Below, in pieces: positions 22,960 through 31,243 of a stretch of 64,000 bases of DNA; within the stretch, counting starts at the first letter, position 1; every line of letters begins with the position of its first letter. The notes beneath the pieces were generated by a model that saw only the letters and a list, made by a program, of their open reading frames with translations, did no database searches and was not told where the DNA came from. The DNA lies in NCBI RefSeq assembly GCF_000284295.1, contig NC_017093.1:7874001-7938000 (forward strand), in the 5' to 3' direction. The position numbers were made by a program, and so were the translations under genes. Origin of the DNA: Actinoplanes missouriensis 431 (GTDB lineage Bacteria; Actinomycetota; Actinomycetes; Mycobacteriales; Micromonosporaceae).

Positions 22960-25026
22960 GTGGCACGCAGCGTTTACGTCGCGGGTTTGGGCCCCGGCGT
23001 CGGAAAAGGAACCGTGGCGCTCGGCATCGTCGAGCTGCTGTCCCGGCGAGTGGCGAAGGTGGCGGTCTTCCGGCCGCTTGTCGCGGGCGCCGGGCGAGAT
23101 TCCGTTCTCTCCGTCCTCCAGGACCGCTATCCCGGGCCGGTGCCCTACGAGGAGTCGTTCGGCGTCACCCTCGCCGAGGCGACGGCGCTGGTCGCCGACG
23201 GCCGGCGCGAGGAGCTGATCGGCCGGATCGTGGAGCGCTACCGGGAGGTGGAGCGCCGCAGCACGGCTGTGGTGATCGTCGGGAGCGACTTCACCGACAA
23301 GATCGAGGAGGGCCGCGACGAGCTGCCCCGGGAGCTGGCCTTCAACGCCCGGCTGGCGACCGAGTTCGGCAGCGTCGTGGTCCCGGTGGTCAGCGGCGAG
23401 GGGCGTACCCCGGAGTCGCTCGCGGCGGCGGCCCGCAGCGCGTACCACTCCCTGGTGGATCTCGGCGCGACGGTCCTCGCCGTGATCGCCAACCGGGTGC
23501 CTTTCCCGGATCCGGCGGTGACCGGCCTGCCGGTCCCGTTCTGGGCGATGCCGGAGGTCGCGGCGATCGCCGCACCCACGGTGGGCGAGGTGGCCGCCGC
23601 CCTGGACGCCACGATCTTCACGGGTACGCCCGGCGCCCTCGACCGGGACGTGCTGGACTACGTGGTCGGCGCCGCCCAGGTCCCCACCGTCCTGCAGCAC
23701 CTCACCGAGGGCGCGCTGCTGATCACCCCCGGCGACCGGGCCGACCTGCTGGTGGCCGCGAGCGCCGCGCACGCGGCCGGCACGGTCACCCTGGCCGGCC
23801 TCGTGCTGACCCTCGGTGAGCCGCCGGACCGGCACGCCGTCGAGGTGATCGAACGCCTCAACACCGGCCTGGCCATCCTGATCTCCAAGGCCGACAGCTA
23901 CCACACCATCGCCGCGGCCGGCCGGATCAAGGCCGAGCTGAGCACCCCGCGCAAGATCGAGGCGGCGCTCGGCGTCTTCGAGAAGCACGTGGACACCGAC
24001 GAGCTGGCCTCCATGCTCGACGTGGCCCGGTCCAGCCGGGTCACCCCGCTGATGTTCGAGAACGACCTGATCGACCGGGCCCGGGCCGACCGCCGGCACC
24101 TGGTGCTGCCGGAGGGCACCGAGGAACGGATCCTGCGGGCCGCCGAGACGCTGCTGCGGCGCGACGTCGCCGACCTCACCCTGCTCGGCGACCCGGCCGA
24201 GATCACCCGGCGGGCCCGGGAGATCGGCGTGGAGATCGGCGGGGCGCAGCTGGTGGACCCGGCGGCCAGCGCCTGGCGCGAAGACTTCGCGGCCCGCTAC
24301 GCCGAGCTGCGCAAACACCGCGGCGTCACGATGGACCTGGCGTACGACGTGGTCCGCGACGTGAACTACTTCGGCACCCTGATGGTCGCCGCCGGGCGCG
24401 CCGACGGCATGGTGTCCGGCGCGAACCACACGACGGCGGCCACGATTCGGCCGGCCTTCGAGATCATCAAGACAGTTCCGGGGCTGTCGGTGGCGTCCAG
24501 CGTGTTCTTCATGCTGCTCGCCGACCGGGTGCTGGTCTACGGCGACTGCGCGGTCAACCCCGACCCGGACGCCGCCCAGCTCGCCGACATCGCGCTCTCC
24601 TCGGCGCAGACCGCCGCCGCGTTCGGCCTCGAGCCCCGGGTCGCGATGCTGTCGTACTCGACCGGCAGCTCGGGCTCCGGCGCGGACGTGGACAAGGTCG
24701 TGGCGGCCACCGCGCTGGTCCGCGAGCGGCGGCCGGACCTGCCGGTCGAGGGCCCGATCCAGTACGACGCGGCGATCGACCCGGCCGTGGCCGCCGCGAA
24801 ACTCCCCGGCAGCGCGGTCGCGGGCAAGGCGACGGTGTTCGTGTTCCCCGACCTGAACACGGGCAACAACACGTACAAGGCGGTGCAGCGGTCGGCGAAC
24901 GCGGTGGCGGTCGGCCCGGTCATGCAGGGCCTGCGCGCGCCGGTCAACGACCTGTCCCGCGGCGCGACGGTCAAGGACATCGTGAACACGGTCGCCATCA
25001 CGGCGATCCAGGCGGGAGCGAAATGA
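22960..25026 (+). CDS. pta: Phosphate acetyltransferase, long form
   Basis: A 688-residue enzyme interconverting acetyl-CoA and acetyl phosphate. The N-terminal ~220 residues are a BioD-like P-loop domain (GLGPGVGKGTVALG), then a DRTGG-type regulatory domain (~225-350). The C-terminal PTA_PTB catalytic domain contains LVLPEGTEERILRAAE and GADVDKVVAATALVRER and ends MQGLRAPVNDLSRGATVKDI. GTG 22960 was chosen over TTG 22951, three codons earlier. The stop overlaps ackA as ATGA (25023-25026), so the two enzymes are translated together. Confidence 0.95.
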   Translation: MARSVYVAGLGPGVGKGTVALGIVELLSRRVAKVAVFRPLVAGAGRDSVLSVLQDRYPGPVPYEESFGVTLAEATALVADGRREELIGRIVERYREVERRSTAVVIVGSDFTDKIEEGRDELPRELAFNARLATEFGSVVVPVVSGEGRTPESLAAAARSAYHSLVDLGATVLAVIANRVPFPDPAVTGLPVPFWAMPEVAAIAAPTVGEVAAALDATIFTGTPGALDRDVLDYVVGAAQVPTVLQHLTEGALLITPGDRADLLVAASAAHAAGTVTLAGLVLTLGEPPDRHAVEVIERLNTGLAILISKADSYHTIAAAGRIKAELSTPRKIEAALGVFEKHVDTDELASMLDVARSSRVTPLMFENDLIDRARADRRHLVLPEGTEERILRAAETLLRRDVADLTLLGDPAEITRRAREIGVEIGGAQLVDPAASAWREDFAARYAELRKHRGVTMDLAYDVVRDVNYFGTLMVAAGRADGMVSGANHTTAATIRPAFEIIKTVPGLSVASSVFFMLLADRVLVYGDCAVNPDPDAAQLADIALSSAQTAAAFGLEPRVAMLSYSTGSSGSGADVDKVVAATALVRERRPDLPVEGPIQYDAAIDPAVAAAKLPGSAVAGKATVFVFPDLNTGNNTYKAVQRSANAVAVGPVMQGLRAPVNDLSRGATVKDIVNTVAITAIQAGAK

Positions 25027-26150
25027 CCCGGGTACTCGTGCTCAACTGCGGCTCCTCGTCGGTGCGCTACCGGCTCTACGAGGGTGACGAGGTGCTCACC
25101 AAGGGGCTGATCCAGCGGATCGGCGAGGCTGACGGCGACGCCGCCGACCACGACGAGGCGCTGCGGAACCTGATGGACCGCCTCGACCTCGGCGGGCTGA
25201 CCGCGGTCGGTCACCGGGTGGTGCACGGCGGGGAGCGGTTCACCGCGTCCACGGTGGTGACCGACGAGGTGCTCGCCGCGATCGAGGATCTGATCCCGCT
25301 CGCCCCGCTGCACAACCCGGGCGCGCTGACCGGGCTGCGGGTGGCGCGCAAGCTCCTGCCGGACGTGCCGCAGGTGGCCGTCTTCGACACCGCGTTCCAC
25401 GCGACGATCCCGCCCGAGGGCGCACTCTGGGCGATCGACTCCGCGCTGGCGAAGCAGTGGGGACTGCGACGGTACGGATTCCACGGCACCTCGCACGCCT
25501 ACGTGTCCCGGGAGACGGCCCGGCTGATCGGCAAGCCGGTCGGGGAGACCAACGTGATCACCCTGCACCTGGGCAACGGGGCGAGCGCGACGGCGGTCCG
25601 CGGCGGCCGGAGCGTGGCGACCTCGATGGGGATGACGCCGCTGCCGGGGCTGGTCATGGGCACCCGCTCCGGGGACATCGACCCGAGCCTGATCTTCCAC
25701 CTGCACCGGGTGGCCGGGCTGTCGATGGACGAGATCGAGGACGCACTGACCCGCCGGTCCGGGCTGCTCGGCGTCTCCGGGCACAACGACATGCGGACGG
25801 TCCTGGAGCGCCGGGAGGCCGGGGACCCGGACGCCACGCTGGCGCTGGACCTCTACTGCCGGCGGATCCGGGAGTACGTCGGGGCGTACCTGGCCGTGCT
25901 GGGCCGGGTGGACGCGATCACCTTCACCGCCGGCGTGGGCGAGCACTCGCCGGAGGTCCGGGACCACGCGCTTGCCGGGCTGGAGGCTCTCGGCATCGCG
26001 GTGGACCCGGACCGCAACGCACGCAACGAACTGATCATCTCCCCGGACGGCTCACCGGTCACGGTGTGCGTGGTGCCGACCGAGGAGGAGCTGGAGATCG
26101 CCTCGGAGGCCCTGCGAGCCGTGCGCTCAGAGGGCCAGCCAGAGGACTAG
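25023..26150 (+). CDS. ackA: Acetate kinase
   Basis: A 375-residue ASKHA-fold kinase that makes ATP from acetyl phosphate (acetate overflow) or runs in reverse for acetate uptake. Signatures are VLNCGSSSVRYRLYEG at the N-terminus, the catalytic region GHRVVHGGERF, FDTAFHATIPPEGALWAID, and the nucleotide-binding ITLHLGNGASATAV and TFTAGVGEHSPEVR. It is coupled to pta by an ATGA overlap. The last 24 bases overlap a small convergent gene on the other strand. Confidence 0.97.
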   Translation: MTRVLVLNCGSSSVRYRLYEGDEVLTKGLIQRIGEADGDAADHDEALRNLMDRLDLGGLTAVGHRVVHGGERFTASTVVTDEVLAAIEDLIPLAPLHNPGALTGLRVARKLLPDVPQVAVFDTAFHATIPPEGALWAIDSALAKQWGLRRYGFHGTSHAYVSRETARLIGKPVGETNVITLHLGNGASATAVRGGRSVATSMGMTPLPGLVMGTRSGDIDPSLIFHLHRVAGLSMDEIEDALTRRSGLLGVSGHNDMRTVLERREAGDPDATLALDLYCRRIREYVGAYLAVLGRVDAITFTAGVGEHSPEVRDHALAGLEALGIAVDPDRNARNELIISPDGSPVTVCVVPTEEELEIASEALRAVRSEGQPED

Positions 26151-26288
26151 GGCGATCAGCACGACGGCGGCAACGGCGCCGCCGATCACGAACGGGAGCT
26201 TGGAGGGCGGCCCGGAGTCCGGCCCGGTCCGGGTGAACGCCCGGAACGCCTCGGTGTTGCCGCTGGGGTCGACGCTGTTGTCAGACAT
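26127..26288 (-). CDS. Small single-span membrane protein
   Basis: A 53-residue protein that begins MSDNSVDPSGNTEAF and ends in one membrane span (LPFVIGGAVAAVVLIALVLW). The N-terminus is soluble and Pro/Gly/Asp-rich, so a tail-anchored topology is likely. Its 3' end overlaps the ackA 3' end by 24 bp. No family is recognised. The clean membrane segment and lack of interruption support it as real. Confidence 0.6.
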   Translation of the reverse strand: MSDNSVDPSGNTEAFRAFTRTGPDSGPPSKLPFVIGGAVAAVVLIALVLWLAL

Positions 26289-26336
26289 GCGCCGACCCTA
26301 GCCAAACCGGTCAAGAATGGCGAAAAGGCCACCTGA

Positions 26337-27287
26337 TCAGGCGAGATGATCAATAACCACCTTGCCGAAGACGTCGCCGGACGCCAGCCGCTCGAACGCC
26401 CGCTCGACCTCGCCGAACCCGAACGTCGTGTCGATCACCGGGCGAACCGTTCCCTCCTCGATCATCCGCAGCAGGGCGGCGAGTTCGTCGGGCGTGCCCA
26501 TGCTGCTGCCCAGGATCTCCAGCTGCATGGCGAACACCCGGCGCAGGTCGATCTCGGCCCGGTGCCCGGCGGTCGCGCCGCACACCACGATCCGGGCGCC
26601 CGGCGCCGCGCACTTCATCGAGTGGTCGAACGTCGGCGCTCCGACCGACTCGATCACCACGCCGACGCGCTCCGGAAGACGGGCGCCGGGTTCCACCGCG
26701 GTCGCGCCCAGCTCGGCGATCCGCTCCCGTTTCCCCTGCTCACGACTGGTCGCGTAGACCCGCTTGCCGAGCGCGACACCGAGCGCGACGGCCGCGGTGG
26801 CGACGCCGCCGCCGGCCCCCTGCACCAGCACGGACTCGGCCTCGGCGATCCGGCCGCGGGTCACCAGCATGTGGTACGCCGTGAGCCAGGCCGTCGGCAG
26901 GCAGGCCGCGTCCGCGAAGGACACTCCGGCCGGTTTCGGGATGAGGTTCTCCCGGGGCGCCGCGAGCCGTTCGGCGATCGTGCCGGGGTGGCGCTCGGAG
27001 AAGAGCGAGAAGCCGCGGGGGTCGGCCCTGTCCTCGACCACCGGGTAGACGACGACCTCGTTGCCGTCCGGGTCGACGCCGGCCGCGTCACAGCCGAGGA
27101 TCATCGGGAGCCGGTCGGGCGGCAGGCCGACGCCGCGCAGCGACCAGAGGTCGTGGTGGTTGAGCGAGGAGGCCCGGACCTCGACCGTCACCCAGCCGTC
27201 GGGTGCGGGCGATGCGGGCAGGTCACCGACGGTCAGGCCGCGGAGGGGCTGGTCCGGGTGCAGGGCGGAGGCGTAGGCAGCGCGCAT
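26337..27287 (-). CDS. Zinc-type / quinone oxidoreductase-like dehydrogenase (MDR family)
   Basis: A 316-residue medium-chain dehydrogenase/reductase. The N-terminal GroES-like half has RASSLNHHDLWSLRGVG and LGCDAAGVDPDGNEV, and the Rossmann half has VLVQGAGGGVATAAVALGVALG for NAD(P)H. The catalytic and structural zinc cysteines of classical alcohol dehydrogenases are absent, which points to the quinone-oxidoreductase branch. The substrate is unknown. Confidence 0.85.
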   Translation of the reverse strand: MRAAYASALHPDQPLRGLTVGDLPASPAPDGWVTVEVRASSLNHHDLWSLRGVGLPPDRLPMILGCDAAGVDPDGNEVVVYPVVEDRADPRGFSLFSERHPGTIAERLAAPRENLIPKPAGVSFADAACLPTAWLTAYHMLVTRGRIAEAESVLVQGAGGGVATAAVALGVALGKRVYATSREQGKRERIAELGATAVEPGARLPERVGVVIESVGAPTFDHSMKCAAPGARIVVCGATAGHRAEIDLRRVFAMQLEILGSSMGTPDELAALLRMIEEGTVRPVIDTTFGFGEVERAFERLASGDVFGKVVIDHLA

Positions 27288-27314
27288 GTCGTGACCTTAA
27301 CGTCAGATAAGGCG

Positions 27315-27348
27315 ACGACGCCGCCCCCGAGAGCCGGGGCGGCGTCGT
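27315..27348 (-). terminator. Terminator hairpin after malic enzyme
   Basis: A perfect 13-bp stem (27315-27327 with 27336-27348) around an 8-base loop, 12 bp beyond the malic-enzyme stop. Confidence 0.75.
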
Positions 27349-27360
27349 TACCCGTACCCG

Positions 27361-28605
27361 TCAGGCGGTCTGCCGGACCTCGGCCACGACGGAAGCCGGC
27401 GCCGGAACGGCGGCCCGGCGCGCCACGCCGTCCTCGATCGCCGCCGCCGCGACCGCCGCGGCGACGGCCGGACCGACCCGCGGGTCCAGCGGGGACGGCA
27501 CGATCGCCTCGGGACGCAGGTCGTCGGCGACGATCGCGGCGATCGCGTCGGCGGCCGCGACCTTCATCCGCTCGGTGATCGTGGTGGCCCGGACGTCGAG
27601 CGTGCCGCGGAAGATGCCCGGGAAGGCCAGCACGTTGTTGATCTGGTTGGGGAAGTCGCTGCGGCCGGTCGCGACGATCGACGCGTATCGGTGCGCGAGC
27701 GCCGGCGGAACCTCCGGCGTGGGGTTGGCCAGCGCGAAGATGATCGCGCCGGGCGCCATGCCGGCCAGCGCCGACTCCTCGATCGCGCCACCGGAGACGC
27801 CGATCAGCACGTCGGCGCCGATCAGCGCCTCGGTGATCCCGCCGGTCCGCCCGGAGATGTTCGTGGTCGCGGCGATCCGCTCCTTGAACGGGCCCAGGTT
27901 CGCGCGGTCGGCGTGGATGATGCCGCGCGAGTCGCAGACGATCATGTTGGCGCCCTGGACGCCGGCGGCGATCAGCGTGTTGGTGATCGCGACACCGGCC
28001 GCGCCCGCACCGCTGACGACCACGCGCAGGTCGGCGAAGCGACGCCCGAGCAGCTTCGCGGCGTTGCGCAGCGCGGCGAGCGTGACGACCGCGGTGCCGT
28101 GCTGGTCGTCGTGGAAGACCGGGATGTCGAGCTCGGCGTCGAGCCGCTCCTCGATCTCGAAGCAGCGCGGCGCGCTGATGTCCTCCAGGTTGATCCCGCC
28201 GAACGACGGCGCCATCGCCTTGACCGCGGCGATGATTCCCTCGACGTCCTGGGTGTCCAGGCAGATCGGGATCGAGTCGACCCCGCCGAACTGCTTGAAC
28301 AGGACGGACTTGCCCTCCATGACGGGCATCGCGGCCTTGGGGCCGATGTTGCCGAGGCCCAGGACGGCGGAACCGTCGGTGACCACGGCGACGGTGTTGG
28401 CGGTCCAGGTGTAGTCGGCGTAGAGCGACTCGTCCTCGGCGATCGCCTCACAGACGCGGGCGACGCCGGGCGTGTAGGCGAGGGACAGATCGTCGCGACT
28501 GGACAGCGGGACCGTCGCGCTCATCGTCATCTTGCCCTGGCGGTGCAGGTCGAAGACCGGATCGGCGGCAAGGGCAGGATCGAGCTCGAAACTGAAGAAA
28601 GACAC
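27361..28605 (-). CDS. NAD(P)-dependent malic enzyme
   Basis: A 414-residue short-form bacterial malic enzyme that converts malate to pyruvate and CO2 with reduction of NAD(P). Motifs include SLAYTPGVARVCEAIAED, the metal-binding FEIEERL and PVFHDDQHGTAVV, the dinucleotide fold VVSGAGAAGVAITN, and ALANPTPEV. GTG 28605 was chosen because GGAG lies 8-11 bases upstream and it gives the family-like MSFFSFELDP; GTG 28617 is possible. It lies near kgd and pta-ackA, in a stretch of carbon-metabolism genes, but has its own terminator. Confidence 0.93.
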   Translation of the reverse strand: MSFFSFELDPALAADPVFDLHRQGKMTMSATVPLSSRDDLSLAYTPGVARVCEAIAEDESLYADYTWTANTVAVVTDGSAVLGLGNIGPKAAMPVMEGKSVLFKQFGGVDSIPICLDTQDVEGIIAAVKAMAPSFGGINLEDISAPRCFEIEERLDAELDIPVFHDDQHGTAVVTLAALRNAAKLLGRRFADLRVVVSGAGAAGVAITNTLIAAGVQGANMIVCDSRGIIHADRANLGPFKERIAATTNISGRTGGITEALIGADVLIGVSGGAIEESALAGMAPGAIIFALANPTPEVPPALAHRYASIVATGRSDFPNQINNVLAFPGIFRGTLDVRATTITERMKVAAADAIAAIVADDLRPEAIVPSPLDPRVGPAVAAAVAAAAIEDGVARRAAVPAPASVVAEVRQTA

Positions 28606-28745
28606 GGTGAACTCCACACGGCATCGGCGTTGATACGTGGCACCTGACCACTGCTGGACGCGAGTATGCGCCAGGGGACGGTGCGATGCGGGGATCACCC
28701 GAGAAAGCGTCCGCAGCGCGGGTGTGCGCTGGGGATTACAAAACA

Positions 28746-29054
28746 CTACTTTATCGGCCCTGGCCTGGGCCAGTACCGAAATGTCACACGCCCGAGGACA
28801 TCGGCAACCCCATACGCCCGCGAGTCGTCGATGACTAGCTGATTGTCGCCCTCGAGCCACCATCCGCCGTCCTGCTCGCGGATCGCGCGCTTGACCACCA
28901 GCAGGCCGGGCCGGGACCGGAAACCGGCCACCACCACGTCACCGGGACGGATCCGGCCACCCCGGCGGACCAGCACGGCGTCGCCGGACCTCAGCGTGGG
29001 GACCATGGACGGGCCCTGCACCAGCGCTGCGAACAGTGGTAATTGCCATGCCAA
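28746..29054 (-). CDS. sodX: Nickel superoxide dismutase maturation protease
   Basis: A 102-residue S26-type peptidase. The Ser of the Ser-Lys dyad lies in VQGPSMVPTLRSGD and the Lys in LLVVKRAIREQ; ISDNRxYG-like IDDSRAYGVADVLGRV ends the domain. There is no clear membrane anchor, as is usual for SodX. It removes the propeptide from NiSOD so the N-terminal His can bind nickel. I propose a TTG start at 29054, because GGAGG lies 9 bases upstream; a longer reading frame to 29108 would run into the sodN promoter region. It is divergent from sodN. Confidence 0.88.
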   Translation of the reverse strand: MAWQLPLFAALVQGPSMVPTLRSGDAVLVRRGGRIRPGDVVVAGFRSRPGLLVVKRAIREQDGGWWLEGDNQLVIDDSRAYGVADVLGRVTFRYWPRPGPIK

Positions 29055-29139
29055 GGCAGGAAGCCTCCGTCGCGTTCGCCTACCGGCGTAAGGGGTAGTG
29101 TCAACCACGGATCATCGCAAACTCTATGGAGGAGTCCTG

Positions 29140-29544
29140 ATGCGACTTCCGCGTTTCCTCACGCCGCGCACCGTGGTCAGCGCGCACTGTGACCTGCCCT
29201 GCGGGGTCTACGACCCGGCCCAGGCCCGGATCGAGGCCGAGTCGATCAAGGCGATCGCCGAGAAGTACCAGGCGAACACCGACCCGGAGTTCCGCACCCG
29301 GGCCATCCTGATCAAGGAGCAGCGCGCCGAGCTGGTCAAGCACCACCTGTGGGTGCTCTGGACCGACTACTTCAAGGCGCCGCACTTCGAGAAGTACCCG
29401 AACCTGCACCAGCTCTTCAACGAGGCCACCAAGCTGGCCGGCGCCGCCGGCGCCAAGGGCTCGGTCGACCCGTCGGTCGCCGAGCAGCTGCTTGGAAAGA
29501 TCGAGGAGATCTCCAAGATCTTCTGGGAGACCAAGCAGGCCTGA
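29140..29544 (+). CDS. sodN: Nickel superoxide dismutase
   Basis: A 134-residue precursor. The first 15 residues (MRLPRFLTPRTVVSA) are the propeptide, and the mature protein begins HCDLPCGVYDPAQARIE, the nickel hook that supplies the His1, Cys2 and Cys6 ligands. A four-helix body follows. It dismutates superoxide, apparently in the cytoplasm, since no export signal is present. A GGAGGAG precedes the ATG by 5 bases. A hairpin terminator follows. In streptomycetes the pair responds to nickel through Nur, but I could find only a half-site here. Confidence 0.97.
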   Translation: MRLPRFLTPRTVVSAHCDLPCGVYDPAQARIEAESIKAIAEKYQANTDPEFRTRAILIKEQRAELVKHHLWVLWTDYFKAPHFEKYPNLHQLFNEATKLAGAAGAKGSVDPSVAEQLLGKIEEISKIFWETKQA

Positions 29545-29555
29545 GGGCTGCTCCG

Positions 29556-29587
29556 GGCCCGGCAGCCGATCATTCGGCCGCCGGGCC
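29556..29587 (+). terminator. Terminator hairpin after sodN
   Basis: An 8-bp outer stem (29556-29563 with 29580-29587), a bulge, and an inner 5-bp stem GCCGA/TCGGC with loop TCAT. Confidence 0.7.
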
Positions 29588-29643
29588 TGCCCTTACCCAG
29601 AGTGAGCGGCTAGAGTCTCCTCCATCAGGAGGAGGGGCCCGGG

Positions 29644-30051
29644 GTGACTCAGCTGATGCAGACAGAGCCGGACGTCGGCGACGACGTCGTACTACTGACC
29701 GTTCCCGCCGACGGCGGATACCTCGGCGTCCTCCGCACGGCCACCGCGGGTCTCGCGGCGCGGCTGCACTTCGCCCTCGACGAGATCGAGGACCTGCGCA
29801 TCGCCGTCGACGAGGCGTGCGCCATGCTGCTCGCGATCGCCACCCGCGACGCCGAGCTGGAGTGCCGGTTCGCGGTCACCGACGACGCCCTGACCGTCGA
29901 GGTCACCGTCGCCACGGTGCGCGGCGCGCGGCTGCCCTCCGAGTCGTCGTTCGCGTGGAAGGTGCTGACCGCCCTCACCACGTCGGCCGAGGCCGAGGCG
30001 AACGGGCGGTACGCGACGATCCGCCTGCTCACCAGGCGCACCGAGTTCTAA
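29644..30051 (+). CDS. Orphan anti-sigma-like (RsbW-type) ATPase-fold protein
   Basis: A 135-residue HATPase_c_2-type protein. The N-box region is DLRIAVDEACAMLLAIA. The later ATP-lid motifs (DxGxG and GxGL) are not recognisable; the sequence reads VATVRGARLPSESSFAWKVL instead. RsbW proteins bind SigB/SigF-type sigma factors. Its partner sigma gene would normally sit directly downstream, but here the next gene is a convergent FadR-type regulator. It may therefore bind a sigma factor encoded elsewhere, or have lost kinase activity. The GTG start has AGGAGGAG upstream. Confidence 0.75.
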   Translation: MTQLMQTEPDVGDDVVLLTVPADGGYLGVLRTATAGLAARLHFALDEIEDLRIAVDEACAMLLAIATRDAELECRFAVTDDALTVEVTVATVRGARLPSESSFAWKVLTALTTSAEAEANGRYATIRLLTRRTEF

Positions 30052-30064
30052 CCGGCCGGGCTTT

Positions 30065-30757
30065 TCAGCGGACTGCCTCCGCTATGTAATCCAGGTGCTC
30101 GGCCGCCAGCCGGGTCGCTGACTCGGCGTCGCGCGCGACGAGACGCTCCAGCATTCGCCGGTGGTCGGCGTCGATGCGCATCCAGTAACCCTCGGGCAGC
30201 ACACCTGTCACCTCCTCGCCGTACGAAGCCTGGTAGAGCGGGCTTCCCACGAGCTCGAACAGCGGATTCGCGGTAGCTTTCGCCATCGCCCGATGGAACA
30301 CCGCGTGCGCCGCCATCATGGTGTCGAAGTCGTCGATCGTCGGATCGAAGAGCGCCCCGCGCAGCTCGGCCAGATGCACGTCGGTGCGGCGGACCGCGGC
30401 CAGGCCGGCGATCGGCACCTCGAGCGAGCGCCGCAGCTCCAGCATGTCGGCGAGACCGACGCTGGCCGAGTGCGTGAGCAGCGCGAACCCGGTGGAGAGC
30501 CCGTCCGCGAGCTGCTCGGCATCGGGATGCGCCACGAAGCTGCCACCGGTGACCCCACGGGTCGTGACGATCAGATGCTGGCTGGCGAGCAGCCGCAGAG
30601 CCTCCCGCACCGTGCTCCGGCTGACGCCGATCTTGACGCACAGCTCGGGCTCCGGTGGCAGTCGCTCACCGGGTTGCAGGCGTCCCGAAGTGATATCTGC
30701 TCGCAAATCGTCCGCGAGTTGTTGGTAGGCGGGCGGGCGCACCGTTGAGCCGGTCAC
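30065..30757 (-). CDS. FadR-subfamily GntR transcriptional regulator
   Basis: A 230-residue regulator. The winged helix contains ADITSGRLQPGERLPPEPEL and GVSRSTVREALRLLASQHL, followed by VTTRGVTGGSFVAHP. The all-helical FCD effector domain has metal-type ligands in DMLELRRSLEVPIA, AHAVFHRAMAKAT and DHRRMLERLVARD. Effector and targets are unknown. The start is GTG 30757. Confidence 0.9.
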   Translation of the reverse strand: MTGSTVRPPAYQQLADDLRADITSGRLQPGERLPPEPELCVKIGVSRSTVREALRLLASQHLIVTTRGVTGGSFVAHPDAEQLADGLSTGFALLTHSASVGLADMLELRRSLEVPIAGLAAVRRTDVHLAELRGALFDPTIDDFDTMMAAHAVFHRAMAKATANPLFELVGSPLYQASYGEEVTGVLPEGYWMRIDADHRRMLERLVARDAESATRLAAEHLDYIAEAVR

Positions 30758-30795
30758 CTGTCCAGGTTAGGCCCTGATCCGCCGCTGGAGACCCG

Positions 30796-31170
30796 CTAAT
30801 CGACGCCCAACGCTCGACTACTCGGTGGAACCAGGATCAGCGCCGCGGTCACCGCCGCCAGCAGCAGCATCCCCGCGCCCTGCCAGGTCATCCCGATCTG
30901 CACCAGGAATCCACCGGTCGCCAGCAGGAAGAGCTGCACCACGACGGCCGGTCCGCGGGCGCGCACCGCCCGGCGGCCCAGCGCCCGGGCCACCAGGAAG
31001 ACCACGAACGCGGCCAGGGCGGCCATCACGGTGAGCGAGGCGGCCACCGCCACCTCGATCTCACCGCTGGTCAGATCAAGGACGATGAGGTACGCGGTGA
31101 GCACAGCGAGTCCCGCCGCCTCGAGATACAGCAGCCGCACCCCCCAGTCGAGGGTCCCCGCACGATCCAT
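30796..31170 (-). CDS. Four-span integral membrane protein, unknown
   Basis: A 124-residue hydrophobic protein with four predicted membrane segments: LYLEAAGLAVLTAYLIVL, AASLTVMAALAAFVVFLVAR, VVVQLFLLATGGFLVQIGM and AGMLLLAAVTAALILV. No motif identifies a family. The ATG at 31170 gives MDRAGTLDWG; a GTG at 31191 is possible. It is divergent from the lipid-kinase gene by 73 bp. Confidence 0.7.
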   Translation of the reverse strand: MDRAGTLDWGVRLLYLEAAGLAVLTAYLIVLDLTSGEIEVAVAASLTVMAALAAFVVFLVARALGRRAVRARGPAVVVQLFLLATGGFLVQIGMTWQGAGMLLLAAVTAALILVPPSSRALGVD

Positions 31171-31243
31171 CACAGGTTTCTCACCGGTCACTCGTGCACC
31201 ATACCGACAGCCCGGAGCCGTTCCGGCGGGTACAGTGCCGCCC

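Noticed and set aside
29055..29139. Possible Nur box between sodX and sodN
   Set aside because: Only a half-site-like GCAA is visible near 29117; the paired TTGCAA-like half is missing, so nickel control cannot be claimed from sequence.
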